Part shown: positions 44,195 to 56,004 of the stretch, one piece after another | Layout: every line of letters begins with the position of its first letter | Position numbering within the stretch: the stretch's first letter is position 1 | DNA from: Rhizomys pruinosus | Lineage: Eukaryota; Chordata; Mammalia; Rodentia; Spalacidae | Direction of reading: 5' to 3' | Length of the DNA: 64,000 nucleotides | Assembly: GCA_009823505.1 (NCBI GenBank) | Contig: VZQC01005718.1 | Span: forward strand, 131,777-195,776 | Notes under the pieces: model-generated | Database searches by the model: none | Told to the model about the DNA's origin: nothing | What the model saw: the letters and a program-made list of their open reading frames with translations, nothing else | Program-made: the position numbers and the translations under genes

Positions 44195-45014
44195 TATGGA
44201 TAACTTCTTTTTTAAATTTTTTTATTATTACCATTATTAAACTTTTTCCATAGGTCACATATCATTTTTCAATCAAGTCTAGAGTCACTTCCCTTTCCAT
44301 GCCCCCTATCCCACCCAAGTCCCTGCACTGTGCCATACATGTCCTGCATCTCTCTCCAAGTCTCTCCAGAGTTTTTTTTTCAGTTCCTTTGTTGTTGTTC
44401 TCTCCAACTTGTATTGCTACATTATATATATATATATATATACATAAATATATACATATACATAAATATATACATATAAACACATATCACTTGAATTGGA
44501 GGATTTTTTTCTTCCTTAAAAGTTGTCATGTTTTCCTTAAGGAAGTGCTCAAAGGTTCCCTAACCATCAATCCTGCACTTTTGCTCCACATTGGGGTCTT
44601 TCCCTCCCATGGTCCCACAAATGAAGTCCAGTAAACATGCCTCCTGCGTCCTGTCTTGATCCCCCTGTACTGGCCTCCATGATACAGCCCTCCATGATAC
44701 AGGTAGTCCAACAATGGCAATCTACACTCTGACAAGGCTGACATCCCCTTAGCTGTTTAGTCCATAAGCTGGGTATCTCAGTAGTCCCCATCTGTCATTG
44801 AAGGTTTGGAGGATTCTTGGAGAGACATGAGTCCTCAGTCCATATTAGGAGGTTAAAAAGCTGTGTCTTGAGCTGGGCGTGGTGGCGCACGCCTTTAATC
44901 CTAGCACTTGGGAGGCAGAGGCAGGCGGATCTTTGTGAGTTCAAGGCCAGCCTGGTCTACAGAGTGAGTTCCAGGACAGCTGGGCTACAGGGAGACCCTG
45001 TCTTCGAAAAAGAA

Positions 45015-45050
<36 letters not shown>

Positions 45051-47282
45051 GTGTCTCATGCCTTTGAAGAATGCCAAAAGCGGTGGTAGCCACAGAATAG
45101 ACACACTTGCCAGTAAGAATTGGAGATGGGCCAAACAACAGTACTCTCTCTTTATTCCTTTTGTCTTTTTTACTAAAATCTCAAGTTCTGTGTCTGCAGT
45201 ACAGTTTCTCTGGTCTTACTGATTATTTGTATCTGGTTGAACTTTCCTTTTGGATGCTTAAGGCCACACAGATAGCCCAGATTAACCAAGGTTTTTGTTT
45301 TCTCAAGGTCAGATGAGGATCTTGTCCTCAGGGTTCTCTCGGGGTTTTTTTTGGCAGGGGGGGAGAAGGATGGGAGCCCCTTTCTCCTTTCAGCTTTTCA
45401 TTCACCAGTTCCATCCACTCGAGGACAAAAGCAGGTCTTGCTAGACCAGGCTTCCTTTTTTGAAGCGTGAGCAGACTTTCCTCTCCTTAGACTGGACACT
45501 GGCTGAAGTCCCATCAGTGGCTCTCCAAGATCTCCCTGAACAGGAAGACTGGTGACCCACATCTGTAGGACATTTCAAGAGGTGGCCCCATGCATAGTCC
45601 CCTAAGACTTGATTGACCTCTGAGGGCAAGGAACAAAGTTATCCCTTAGGTCCCTAGACCAAATTGGTATGGGGATTAAGTATGGTTGTTAAGCACCCAG
45701 AAAGGCTAAGTTGCACCAGCCTATTACACCTATATTAAGATTGTATCCTTTGGAAACAAACTTTATGTTATTTCCATAGCATATTTCTTGATTTGCATCT
45801 TTCCATTTCAATCCCATAATACTCTACAAGGTGCACACATCCCCTCCATCATGTACCAAAAACTCAAGGTCTGAAAATAAATGTTAGGTCAGCTCTAGAA
45901 CCTGTTTAGGGATCCACATTGCAAGAGCATAGTTGTCTTTAGATCATGAGGGGTATAACATTAACGATGTTCAGTTTGTCTTACAACTAGGTACTTGGTA
46001 CTGGCATCCACAGATGAGGGATACCATTATCTTTTGTTTTCTGGGATTGTGTCACTTCACTTAGCATAAAATCTTATAGTTCCATCCATTTACCTGCAAA
46101 TTTCATGTTGTCATCTTTTTTTACTGATGCATAGAATTCCATTGTGTAGATGTATCACATTTTCTCTTTCCAATCGTCAGTTGAGGGGCATTTGGGTTGG
46201 TTCCAGATCTTCACTATTGTGAAGAGAGCTGCAATAAACATGGTTGTACATATATCTCTGTGGTAGGAAGAGTCTGATGGATATATTCCCAGAAGTGGTA
46301 TGGCTGGGTCAAGTGGTAGGCTCATTTTGAGTCTTTTAAGGGTTCTCTATACTGCTTTCCATAGTGGTTATACAAGTTTGCATTCCCACCAGCAGTGGAT
46401 GCATGTTCCCCTTTCCCCACACCTTCTCCAGCATTTAGTATCATTTGTTTTCTTGATCCTTCTCAGCCTTATCTGGGTGAGATGATATCTTAAAGTGGTT
46501 TAATTTGCATTTCCTTAATTATTAGTGATGTTGAACACTTTTTAAGATGTTTCTCAGCTATCTCTATTTCCTCACTTCTAAAGTCTCTGCTCAGCTCTTT
46601 ACTCCATCTTTTGAGTGAGTCATTTGTTTTCTTCTTTGTTTTTTGAATAGTTTATATATTCTGGAAGTTAATGCTCTGTCAGATGTATCAGCAGTGAAGG
46701 TTTCCTCCAACTCTGTGGGTTTTCTCTTCACTTCCCTGACTGTTTCTTTTGCCATACAGAAACTTTTGAGTTTAATAAGGTCCCACTTGTCAATTGTTGT
46801 CTTTATATCCTTCCCAGCTGCTGTCTGACTTAGAAAGTATTATCCTACACCTATGTCTTGTAAGTTGCTGCCAACTTTTTCTTCTATCACCCTCAGAGTT
46901 TTGGGTTTCACATTGAGGTCTTTGATCAATTTGGAGTTGATTTTTGTAGAGGGTGAGAGGTAGGGGCTTAATTTTATTTTTCTACAAGTGGTGATCCAGT
47001 TTTGCCAACACCATTTGCTGAAGATGCTGTCTTTCCTCCATTGAGTCTTTTTGGCCCCCTTGTCAAATATGAGGTGGCTGAAATTGTATGTGCTCAAGTT
47101 TGGATCTTCAGTTTTGTTCCATTGGTCTACAGGTCTGTTTTTGTGCCAGTGCCAGGCTGGTTTTTTGACTACAGCCCTGTAGTATAGTTTGATGTCTGGC
47201 ACAGAAATCCCTGTATTGCTCTTTTCACTCAGGGTTGGTTTGGCTAGTCAGGGTCTTTTGTTGTTCCATATGAATTTAAGAA
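44195..47282 (-). mobile_element. Minus-strand L1, family-D 3' end plus ORF2 C-terminal third
   Basis: A T-rich start and family-D 3' UTR run to about 45965, then the ORF2 C-terminus is readable in antisense (CCATCCATTTACCTGCAAAT, CAGTTGAGGGGCATTTGGGT) back to about 47282. The minus-strand frame 46840-47202 still encodes over 100 codons of ORF2 ([17 protein letters not shown]). It is cut by a younger L1 at 47283. Confidence 0.75.
44869..45042 (+). mobile_element. B1 SINE with long poly(A) and target duplication
   Basis: Near-consensus B1 with an A tail of more than 30. AAAAAGCTGTGTCT flanks it at 44855-44868 and 45043-45056. The long tail suggests a recent insertion. Confidence 0.95.
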
Positions 47283-48476
47283 TTATTTATTTATTTATAT
47301 TTTTAATCAAATCTAGACCCATGTCTCCCACCCTATCCCCCCACCCCACCAGAGCTCATGCATTCTGACAAACATGCTTTTCATCTCTTTCTCAGTCTTT
47401 CTCAATATTCTCAATATGGAAGTTGACTGTTTTGAACAGAAGTTCACTGTTTCAGTCAGTTCTTTGATGCAGTCCTTTCTGTTGTTGTTGTTGCTGTTGT
47501 TGTTGTTGTTTCCAATATGCATCACTCCCAACTGCTTTGGACAAAAGCTCAAGGGGCCGTGCACGAGAAATACTTACAACTAGGTAATTGGCACTAGCAT
47601 CCACAGATGAGGGATACCATTCGTCGTTTGTTTTTCTGGGACTGTGTTACTTCACTTAGCATGATGTCCTCTAGCTCCAGCCATTTTCCTACAAAGCTCA
47701 TGATGTCATCTTTCTTTACTGCTGCATAGAACTCCATTGTGTAGATGTACCACATTTTCTCTATCCACTCATCAGTTGAGGGGCATTTGGGTTGGTTCCA
47801 GCTCCTTGCTATTGTGAGGAGAGCTGAAATAAACATAGCCATGCATGTATCTCTATGGTGGGGTGAGTCTTGAGGGTACATGCCTAAGAGTGGTATGGCT
47901 GGGTCGGGTGGGTGGCACCCAGGGCTATAAACTTCCCTCTTAGGACTGCTTTTAAAGTGTCCCATAGGATTTGTTGTGTTGTATTGTCATTGTCATTTCG
48001 TTCTGGGAATGCTTTTATTTCTTTCTTTATTTCCTCCTTGACCCATTCATTATTCAGGAGTGTGTTGTTTAGTCTCCATGTGTTCATGTAGGTATCAGGG
48101 CTTATCCTGGTGTTGATATTGAGCTTTATTGGACTATGGTCTGATAGAATGCATGAAATTATTTCAATTTTTTTGTAATTGTTGAGTTTTGTTCTGTGTC
48201 CAAGTATGTGGTAAGTTTTGGAGAATGTTCCATGGGGTGCTGAGTAGAAAGTATAGTCTCTGGTGCTTGGGTGGAATATTCAGAAGATGTCTGTGAAGTC
48301 CATTTCCTTTATTGTATTGTTCAATTCAGATGTCTCTCTGTTTATTCTTTGTCCAGTTGATCTGCCCAAAGGACTCAGTGGGGTATTGAAGTCCCTTACT
48401 ATGTGTGTGCTGGGGTTATTCTGTGCCTTGAGGTCCTGTAGAGTTGTATTTACAAAGGTGGGGTACCAGAGTTTGG
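47283..48476 (-). mobile_element. Minus-strand L1 with family-C 3' end, left of a provirus
   Basis: Family-C 3' UTR (TCATGCATTCTGACAAACATG, GAAGTTGACTGTTTTGAACAG) at 47283-47580, then the ORF2 C-terminus (minus frame 47594-47965, SWNQPKCPSTDEWIEKMWY). At about 47912 it jumps to the endonuclease-RT linker and runs to 48476, so the RT core is deleted. The element resumes at 55590 beyond the provirus. Confidence 0.75.
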
Positions 48477-49037
48477 TGTCGTTGTTCAACGTCTTTGAGT
48501 CACACATGATCACATTCCACATGCTGTTCTTCTCTTCCTTGCTCAGCTCCAGGATTTATCTCCTGCCTGCAGGCCACCAGTCTCTAGGCTTTGCTCCTGC
48601 AAGAAGGGGGGAGGGAAAACTGCAGGAGATCACCCATGGAAACGAACGGACTCACACACGCAGATAGCTGGGGAGATAGTAACTCCATTTATTTTCTGTC
48701 AGTGAGGTCTGTATATTGAAGGATACTGTGCTCTGGGCAAGGAAGTGGGGGTTGGCAGGTGGAAGGGAGTGGTGAGCCACCTTGGTTCTAATCGGGGGGC
48801 TGCAGAGCTCCAGTTTGTGCAACAGGTAACTAGAAGTGTGACATTTTGCTCCGTGCCTCAAGGGAAGGGGCCTGGAACTTTGCAGAGATAGGGCAAAGCA
48901 AGAATCATTGTAATATTCTAAATCTTCCTGCTACAGATAACTCTGAGTGCCCACAGAGATATCAGATGACCAGAGATCTTCCAGGACAGGTCTTACAAGT
49001 TCTCCCTTCAAGCCACACACAAAGTTTCATTCCCACA
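48477..49037 (-). repeat. 3' LTR of the minus-strand provirus
   Basis: 561 bases with TG...CA ends read on the plus strand (TGTCGTTG...TTCCCACA). TTTATT at 48688-48693 is the antisense AATAAA. By eye about one in ten positions differs from the other LTR, which suggests an old integration. Confidence 0.85.
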
Positions 49038-49099
49038 ACCCATCCTTTGTTTTTTAATTAAAATGGAGCAGTAATGTCAAAGTCCTCTAGGGATTCCCC

Positions 49100-51480
49100 A
49101 GGGAAGGCTTGGTATTGGACTAGAACAGTCTTGGCCACAACCTCAGTGAATGCATTGATTCGGTTTTTGATAAACACAGGATGTGATAGTCAGGAGGACT
49201 CCTAGGGTGAAAATGGGTCCCAGTAAGGGAAGTAACCAGGTAGTCAGGGGGTTGGAAAACCATGGGACAGAAATTTGTTGGGAGTATCTATCACGGAGTT
49301 CTTTCCTGAGGTCTTTTAGAGTTTTACCATTTTGCTTGATAATACCAGACTCATTTAAATAAAAACAGCATTTCTCCCCCAGGAACATACAGGTTCCCTT
49401 GTTTTCTGCAGTTAACAAGTCCAGAGCTCACCGGTTCTGCATCACCACCTCAGCCAGAGAAGTTATTTGCCCCTGGAGCGATTCGAGGCTGCTCATCGTG
49501 GACACCATTGCCTCATCAAGCTTATTTTGGAAGTCCACTTCCATGCTGTAAACCCTCGCTAGGGCTCCGCCTGCAGTTCCCATCACTTCCATAGAGAAAA
49601 TGATGCCTAAGCTGACCAGAAGTGGGATGAATATCTCTCTCTTTTGATGGTCCAGGTCCGGTCACAGCATCAAAGTGACTTCCTCCTTCTCATAAATGAA
49701 GAGCTGGAGAGTGATAATTATGGGCAAACAAATTCCAGAACCAGTAGCATTTGCACAGAGGGATGCAGTGCCATCAAACCAGAGAAAGAAAGAGGATTTG
49801 ACACACAGGGTTCTGTCGAGAGGGACACTTCAGAGGCACCTGGAGTCTGGGGCTGCTGCAGCTCTCACTAAACAAATAGGAAGTGTAGTGAGTCAGTCGA
49901 AGAGAGAAATGCTGTGAAACACCGGCACTGTCTCCATGGGGACAGATTCCTGTAAAGAGGTATTAGAAGGAACAGCAGTGAAAAGAGGGCATGTGAGGGG
50001 TGCACAGAAAAAAACATTGGAAGACATTAGGGTGGGGGGTGTAATTGAGATCTCTGGAGTATTCTATGTTCTGGGGCCATGTTACAGTGGACTGCAGCTT
50101 TCCTTCCATTTTTTTTTAATTCTTTAATTTTAATTATTTTATTCTTTTTTTATTTAATTTTTATTGATGCTTTGCGCATTTCGTACATCATTTTCCAATT
50201 CAGATCAGGCATATTTCCCTTTCCCTTCCCCCCCACCTCCACCCCATCCCAGATCATGTATTCTGCCATAACTGTCCTGCATCTTTCTCTCAGTTTTTTT
50301 TTTCCTTTTTTAGCTATAAGTGATAATCCATCACTTATACAAGCATCCTTCGTGCAAAACCAATCTGCAGGCTGTTGTGCTCAAACCCCCACAGCCCCAC
50401 CATCCAGTGGGGGGTGACAGGTTGTTTGTTCAATCAAGTTGATCAAATGAGTGTCCAGACTACATCGCTGTAGTTTCACCATTCACCCCAATCGCAGCCT
50501 TTACATTCTACCACACCCCCTCTTCTGCGGATTGTTCCCTAGGCTTAGAAAAGGGGCACAGGTGGATGAGAAGTAAAACAGTCCACTCTCTCTGGAGCTG
50601 TTGACTTGGACTCTGGTCAATTCTGGCTGTTTCCTTTCATGGGCTGACAGTTTGTCCAGGAGTAACCTTTCGATCTTACTAATGAAGCACAAGCAATTAG
50701 ATATATAGGTATTTAAGCAGAACTAATAGTTATGGTAGGTTACTTTGGCATAGACACATATGTTTGGATGATATGTTAATCCCTGAATTACATTTTTCCC
50801 CCCTGTTAAATATGACAGGGTCTTACTTCCATTTTGGATTCCTGTAACAGAATGTGGGATTGAGAGAGGATGGGTTGAGGAGCTAGAACAAGCTGGCAAG
50901 AGATACGGATATCTGCCACATGGTATTAGCTGTTGCTGTAAGGGTAGAGTTTTCCCTGTACTCCAGCTCTCCAGCAGTCACTCCAGGGGTCTTGTATATT
51001 AATTTGAAACTGGTTATTTTGGATTTGAAACAGGCTTCTTGGGCTGCAAACACTCTCCAAACTGCAAGACCAGAATCTGCAACCACCATAAGTATCAGTT
51101 TCTTGCAAACACTGTACTTTGTTAAGAATGGGTGAAGCAGGTAAAGGGTGCCTGAGAGGTAGTGGTGGAATTGGGAAACATAGTGATTGTGATTGCCTTG
51201 CTGCAGCCTTGCAAAGGACAGTCGCTGGTTCCAATTACCTGATTTCTTCCCTCCCAAGTTTCTCTGACAAAGAATTGCCAGACATGGGTCCAAGTCAGTG
51301 GTCTGCCTGCAGGTTGGGCAGAGACAGAGTTAGCTTGAACTATTATGAGAGCAGCTAAAAGGATGGCAGACAGGGGGGGGGGACACATGGATTTTGCAGA
51401 AGTGAGTTGTTCAAGTTTCTTCCAGAGCGACAGGCATGCCATCTTTTTGGTTGGTGGAGATGAATCTGACATTTCTGGCC
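49100..51480 (-). pseudogene. Broken env of the minus-strand provirus
   Basis: The transmembrane subunit is best kept. Antisense of 49440-49640 gives a fusion-peptide-like stretch and heptad region (LQGQITSLAEVVMQNR). A TGA then interrupts, and the frame 49143-49418 continues with the CMFLGEKCC (CX6CC) motif, the domain before it and a membrane anchor (WLLPLLGPIFTLGVLLTITS). Surface-subunit remnants lie at 49640-50100 and 50830-51480, with a signal-like LSAILLAALIIVQANSVSA near the start. A family-B element splits the gene. Several frameshifts; non-functional. Confidence 0.8.
50113..50825 (-). mobile_element. Family-B retroposed copy inside env, with target duplication
   Basis: Starts with a T-rich tail and L1-type 3' end, then the family-B 3' segment and the beginning of its upstream module (TTGGATGATATGTTAATCCC). 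CTTCCATTTT stands at 50103-50112 and 50826-50835. No inversion. Confidence 0.75.
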
Positions 51481-51529
51481 AGAATCCAAATGGGTCTCCG
51501 ACAATCCTGTGGGAAGATGCAAGCAAAGC

Positions 51530-52160
51530 CCCTCCCAGTTGTTAACAGTGGATCAGGTCCCTTCCACTGTCTAGGGGGTCTTTCCATCTGACAAGTATTT
51601 TAGGAACAGTGCTGGGTGTCTGACAATGTTTGACTACGGCTGGACACTTTGAATCCCCATAAATGTTAAAGAGGTTTAGAGTTGCCAATGCCATGGCCAG
51701 CTGGATGTTAGGAGGGTATTTTCCCGTCTTTTGTTTTAATAGCTGATTTTTTAGGACCTGATGAGTCCGTTCTATGATGCCTTGTCCTGTGAGTTATGAG
51801 GGATACCTGTGTGATGTGCAATATTCCATAACTGACAAAATGATTTAAAGGGAGAGCTAGCAAACACTGGCCCATTGTCCATTTTACTCTGTTTGGGAAT
51901 GCCCATGGTAGCAAAGGTAGGAAGGAGGTGGGCAGTGAGGTCCTTGGCTTTTTCTCTCTCATGTGAACAGTAGCCCAGATAAATTTGGAATGTGTCCATG
52001 GTGACAAAGACATACTTTTGTTTTCCAAAGGAAGCTATGTGTGTAATGTCAGTTTGCCAGCCTGCATTGGTTTTCAATCCCCTGGGGTTAATTCTCCAAA
52101 CCTGTATCACAGGTGTTTTAATTAGAGCAGAAGAGGAGGAGTAAGTTACTGAGAAAGTGA
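51530..52160 (-). pseudogene. Integrase remnant of the minus-strand provirus
   Basis: Minus-strand frames 51772-52170 and 51708-52028 cover the integrase core: WQTDITHIASFGKQKYVFVT and KMDNGPVFAS hold the first two catalytic aspartates. Frames switch within the core and the zinc-binding N-terminus is missing or unrecognisable, being joined directly to RT. Confidence 0.8.
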
Positions 52161-52450
52161 ACCCTTGCAATCCTCAGCATGGAGGGGAATTGAAAAGAAA
52201 CAGTCTTTGATATCTAAGGCTAGCAGAGGGGTGTTAGCTGGGATAGCAGAGGCAAGGAGGAGACCCCTCTGCAGTGACCCCCATATATGCATAGTTCTGT
52301 TAATGGCTTGCAGGTCTTGTAAGAGACACCAACCTCCTTTTGCCTTTTTTATGACAAACACAGAGGTGTTCCAGGGATGTCTCCCAATGAAAATTGCTCC
52401 TTGACTAAGTCTTGGAGAGCTTTTAATTTCTCCCCTGGTAAGGGCCACTG
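52160..52450 (-). pseudogene. RT fingers fragment of the minus-strand provirus
   Basis: The minus frame 52146-52448 shows the N-terminal part of betaretroviral-type [22 protein letters not shown], then [20 protein letters not shown] with the first catalytic aspartate. It ends abruptly next to integrase. The YMDD-type palm, connection and RNase H are absent, a deletion of well over 1 kb. Confidence 0.85.
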
Positions 52451-52499
52451 CTCAATCCAGACTGGGTCATATGACTTCCAGGCCAGACAAGGGGGAGCA

Positions 52500-52890
52500 T
52501 ATTCTGTAGTGACCCTCAGGATTGGGGGTGCTTCTTGCTGAGATGATGGAGGTATTTTCCCCCAGTTAAATGGTCTGTCTGGGCATGTTTGTTCTCATTT
52601 GGAGTGGCAAAAACCACATCCAAAGCCTCCAAAATATCTCACCCTAGCAGATTGATATTAGTGGGTGCTATTAATGGGAAAATCTGACCCGTGTTTCCAT
52701 CAGGGTCCTTCCAGGTGTAAACATTTTTAATTATGTAAAACTGTGAGGGCCCTTCTATTCCTAGAAGTTTAGGTCCTGGAAGCAAGGGCCAGTCGGGGGG
52801 GTATTTCTTGCTGTTTTATAATGGTTCTATCTGCCCCTGTGTCTATCAAACATTTAAAAGCCCCCCCATTTTAATCATCAGTACAGGATG
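52500..52890 (-). pseudogene. Protease region of the minus-strand provirus
   Basis: Antisense of 52810-52860 reads CLIDTGADRTII, the aspartic-protease active site with its DTGA intact, and LLGRDIL-like sequence follows near 52640. Flanking frames carry shifts. It would cleave Gag and Pol in a working virus. Confidence 0.7.
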
Positions 52891-54460
52891 TGAGCCTTCT
52901 GAAATAGGTGCTGCCCAGAGGGTGTATACTGACTCTTTTTCCCCTTTTTTTCCCTGGGCTAAGGGCTGCCTGCCTAGGAGTTTAAAGGTGGCAGATTTTC
53001 CAACTTTATCACAGTTTGAGTGGCAATCTTTCCTCCAATGATATCCTTTATTTACACCAGAGGCAGAGAACACTGGGGGGGGGTGTTCAAAAGGCCCTCT
53101 GGGAGAGACTGGTGCTTTGGGGCACTGTCTTTTCCAATGACCTCTGTCTCCACACTTAAAACATTTCTCATTTGTGGTGACAGAAGCCCTAAAGGCTTGA
53201 GCTAGGTAACGAGCTTTGTGGGAGGCTGTGCCCATGTCCTGAGTTGCCACTATCCATCTGTCATAATGGTCATCTTTTTTATTTTATTATGTGTATGAAT
53301 GTACTGTCCGCATGTAGGTCTATGCACCCGTGTCATGCAATGCCATGAAGGTCAGAAGGGGGTGGCTGATTCCCCTGGAACTGGAGTTAAAGACGGTTCT
53401 CAGCTGCCATGTGGGTGCTAGGGATTGAACCCGGGTCTTCTGCAAGAGCAGCCAGCACTCTTAACCACTAAGCCATCTCTCCAGCCCCATAATGGTCATC
53501 TTTTAAGAACTGGCATGCTTGCTTACATTACAAATTCATTCTCTCCCAAACAACATTTCTAAGGAATATCTCTCTGCCTGCAGAGTTGGGGATCTTTCTC
53601 TCCAGACTGCATTTAGTTAAGATAAAGTCAGACAGGAGCTCCTCAGGTTTTTGCCTAGGAAATAATAAGGAGGAACTGGCCTGGGATTCAGTGGGTGGTG
53701 TAATTCAATCCCAGGCCTGTAGGGCACAAAGGCGGACCTGGTCAAAATACCCTGGGGCCAGTCCAGCCTCCTGCGTCCCTGTGCTAAAATCTCCTTCTCC
53801 AAAGAGCTGTTCCTAACCCCAGTCTATATTAGGTTGCCCTTGATTTCTCTGAACCTGTTGGAGACATTCATCTCTGTACAGCATTTCCCATTATAAAAAT
53901 AGCAGACCTGGAAGTGATGATCTACATATATTTCTCCAGACCTGAGGAGTGTTAAGAGAAGTGCAAAAGCTCTGGAGAATGGACTTTGTCCATGGTGCCT
54001 GGACACCATCCTCTCTGACTGCTTGCCTGAGTTCTTTCAACTCACTTGCCTGGTACAGGAACCAGTTTACAGGACGACCCCAAGTCAGGGCTATATTAAT
54101 GGGGAACACTTGTAATTGAAGATCTGGGTTGTCCCGAATCTGGCACAGTTTTTCTGTAGCATAGAGGGAAGAGGTTGAGGGTGAAGGTGCTCCTGGCCCT
54201 TTGAGAGGGAGTAGCTGATAATTAGGGAAAAGGTTAAGGCTAGCTGTTTGGATGTTTTGATTTTCCTGTTCTATTTTTACTAGGTCTGGAGCTTGGGGTC
54301 TTTCAGAGGGAATTTTATTGGGGTTCTCGATAGGAATTTTAGCAGGTTCTTGGGAGGAGGGGGTCTGTGGTTTAATTTTGTTGTTTTCCTTTCCTGGTGT
54401 GGTTTGGTGAGAAAGCCCTAAGCATTGTCTCACCTCGGCTAGTAGTGGCAAGAACATGAG
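52891..54460 (-). pseudogene. Broken gag of the minus-strand provirus
   Basis: The 188-codon frame 53891-54457 spans a proline- and glutamine-rich middle region and the capsid start (NWFLYQASELKELRQAVRED, GVQAPWTKSILQSF). The middle of capsid is damaged and interrupted by a B2. Nucleocapsid in the frame 52846-53250 has one good zinc knuckle, CFKCGDRGHWKRQC, and a second one with its first cysteines lost (GYHWRKDC). Matrix upstream is not recognisable. Gag would form the particle core. Confidence 0.8.
53279..53488 (-). mobile_element. B2 SINE with target duplication in gag
   Basis: Antisense B2 flanked by perfect ATAATGGTCATCTTTT at 53263-53278 and 53489-53504. Confidence 0.95.
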
Positions 54461-55005
54461 AGATGGCGGAGCATTTTCTCACTGCCTAGTGTTCTGTGCC
54501 ACACGTGTCCAGGATTCTGAATTCCATAAGTCTGCAGGGGACACCCACGGGGCAATAGTAAGAGTCTCACTCCAAAATGAAGCAGCTTCCCACATGGAAA
54601 TTTTAACTCCTCAACTCTTGAGGAGCGTTTTTTATTTTCTTAGCCTGTGGGTCTTTTTGGTTTGTTTGTTTGTTACCCATGATAAAGAGAGACAGGAAAT
54701 GCTAGTGGTTAGGGAAAGAGATAGTTCAAAAGACTAACCTCACAGGAAGAGAGAATTCCATGGAGATGTGCTGAGCTGGCCGTATAGAGGACAGAGACTT
54801 AAAGCAGATTCAAAGATAAATCTTTCATGGGAAAAGAGTTAAATTCCACGGAGATATACCATAGTGGTCGTGACTACCCTGGTTAGGGGGGTATCTCCTT
54901 GTCTCTACGGAAAAACCCTCCAAGATTTCCCTCACATGGGGGAAATCAAGGGCTAAGAGAGAGCCCAAGGAATACCTTGTTTCATTCTTCCTTTGGTGGA
55001 AAGTA
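54461..55005 (-). other. Leader and matrix region of the minus-strand provirus, degraded
   Basis: No matrix protein can be read. Contains G/T-rich runs and short repeats (TTTGTTTGTTTG). By position it should include the packaging signal and gag start. Confidence 0.4.
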
Positions 55006-55028
55006 GAGCCACACGGCCTGGGTGCCAG
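55006..55028 (-). promoter_or_regulatory. Primer-binding site, lysine-tRNA-like
   Basis: On the minus strand the sequence two bases inside the 5' LTR is TGGCACCCAGGCCGTGTGG, degenerate but like the lysine-tRNA primer sites of betaretroviruses. Confidence 0.5.
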
Positions 55029-55029
55029 T

Positions 55030-55583
55030 TGTCGGACTCAATGTCTTTGAGTCACACGTGATTGCATTCCACACACTGTTCTTCCCTTCCTGGCTCAGCT
55101 CCAGGACTTGTCTCCTGCCTGCAGGCCAACAGTCACTAGGCTTTGCTCCTGCAAGAAGGGGGGGAGGGAAAACCACAGATCACCCACGGAAATGAAGGGA
55201 CTCACACGCAGAGAGCCAGGGAGATAGTAACTTCATTTATTTTCTGTCAGTTAGGTCTATATATTGAAGGCTACTGTGCTCTGGGCAAAGAAAGAGGAGG
55301 CAGGCAGAAGGGAAGGGTGAGCCACCTTGGTTCTAATGGGAGGGGCTGCAGAGCTCCAGTTTGGGTAACAGGTAACTAGAGGTGTGCCAGTTTGCTCAAT
55401 GCCTCAAGGGAAGGGGCCCAGAACTTTGCAGAGATAGGATGAAGCAAGAATCATTGTAATATCCTGAATCTTCCTGCTACAGATAACTATGAGTGCCCAC
55501 AGAGATATCAGATAACCGGAGATCTTCTGGGACAGGTCTTACAAGTTCTTCCTTCAAGCCACACACAAAGTTTCATTCCCACA
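55030..55583 (-). repeat. 5' LTR of the minus-strand provirus
   Basis: 554 bases, TGTCGGAC...TTCCCACA on the plus strand, colinear with the 48.5 kb LTR. Antisense AATAAA at 55236-55241. In element sense this would drive transcription leftward. Confidence 0.85.
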
Positions 55584-55589
55584 GTTTAG

Positions 55590-55960
55590 TGCATATATAT
55601 TCATGATTGTGAAGTCTTCATGGTTAATTTTCCCTTTGATAAGGATATAATGGCCCTCCTTGTCTCTTCTAATTGCTTATAATTTGAAGTTTATTTTGTC
55701 TGATATTAAGATAGCAACTCCTGCTTTCTTTTTAGTACCATTTGCTTGAAATATTTTTTCATCCTTTCACTTTAAGTTGATGCCTATCCTTAAGGGTGAG
55801 ATGGGTTTCTTGTAGACAGCATATTGATGGATTCTGTTTCCTAATCCATTCTCCCAGTCTATGCCTTTTGATTGGGAAATTTGGCCCATTAATAGTTAAG
55901 GTTCTAATTGAGAGGTATGTGTTGCTTCCTTTCACCTTATTATACATTTGCATTTTTGTG
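55590..55960 (-). pseudogene. L1 ORF2 endonuclease segment beyond the provirus
   Basis: The minus frame 55759-55953 encodes the ORF2 start (ICCLQETHLTLKDRHQLKVK). It belongs to the same L1 as 47283-48476. Parts of the endonuclease are deleted. Confidence 0.75.
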
Positions 55961-56004
55961 TATGTTTCTACTTCTGCATTTCTGTTTTTATTAATTTTTT
56001 TCTT

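Larger units (their letters stand above)
48477..55583 (-). mobile_element. Type-D-like endogenous provirus (betaretroviral gag-pol, gamma-type env), minus strand
   Basis: Two LTRs bound 6 kb of decayed gag, pro, pol and env in correct order on the minus strand. GTTTGG (48471-48476) and GTTTAG (55584-55589) are the 6-base target duplication. The L1 linker sequence reads on across it. A lysine-like primer site lies inside the 5' LTR. Gag nucleocapsid, protease, RT and integrase look betaretroviral, whereas the transmembrane subunit has the gamma-type CX6CC motif, a combination known from type D retroviruses. RT palm and RNase H are deleted. Confidence 0.85.
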
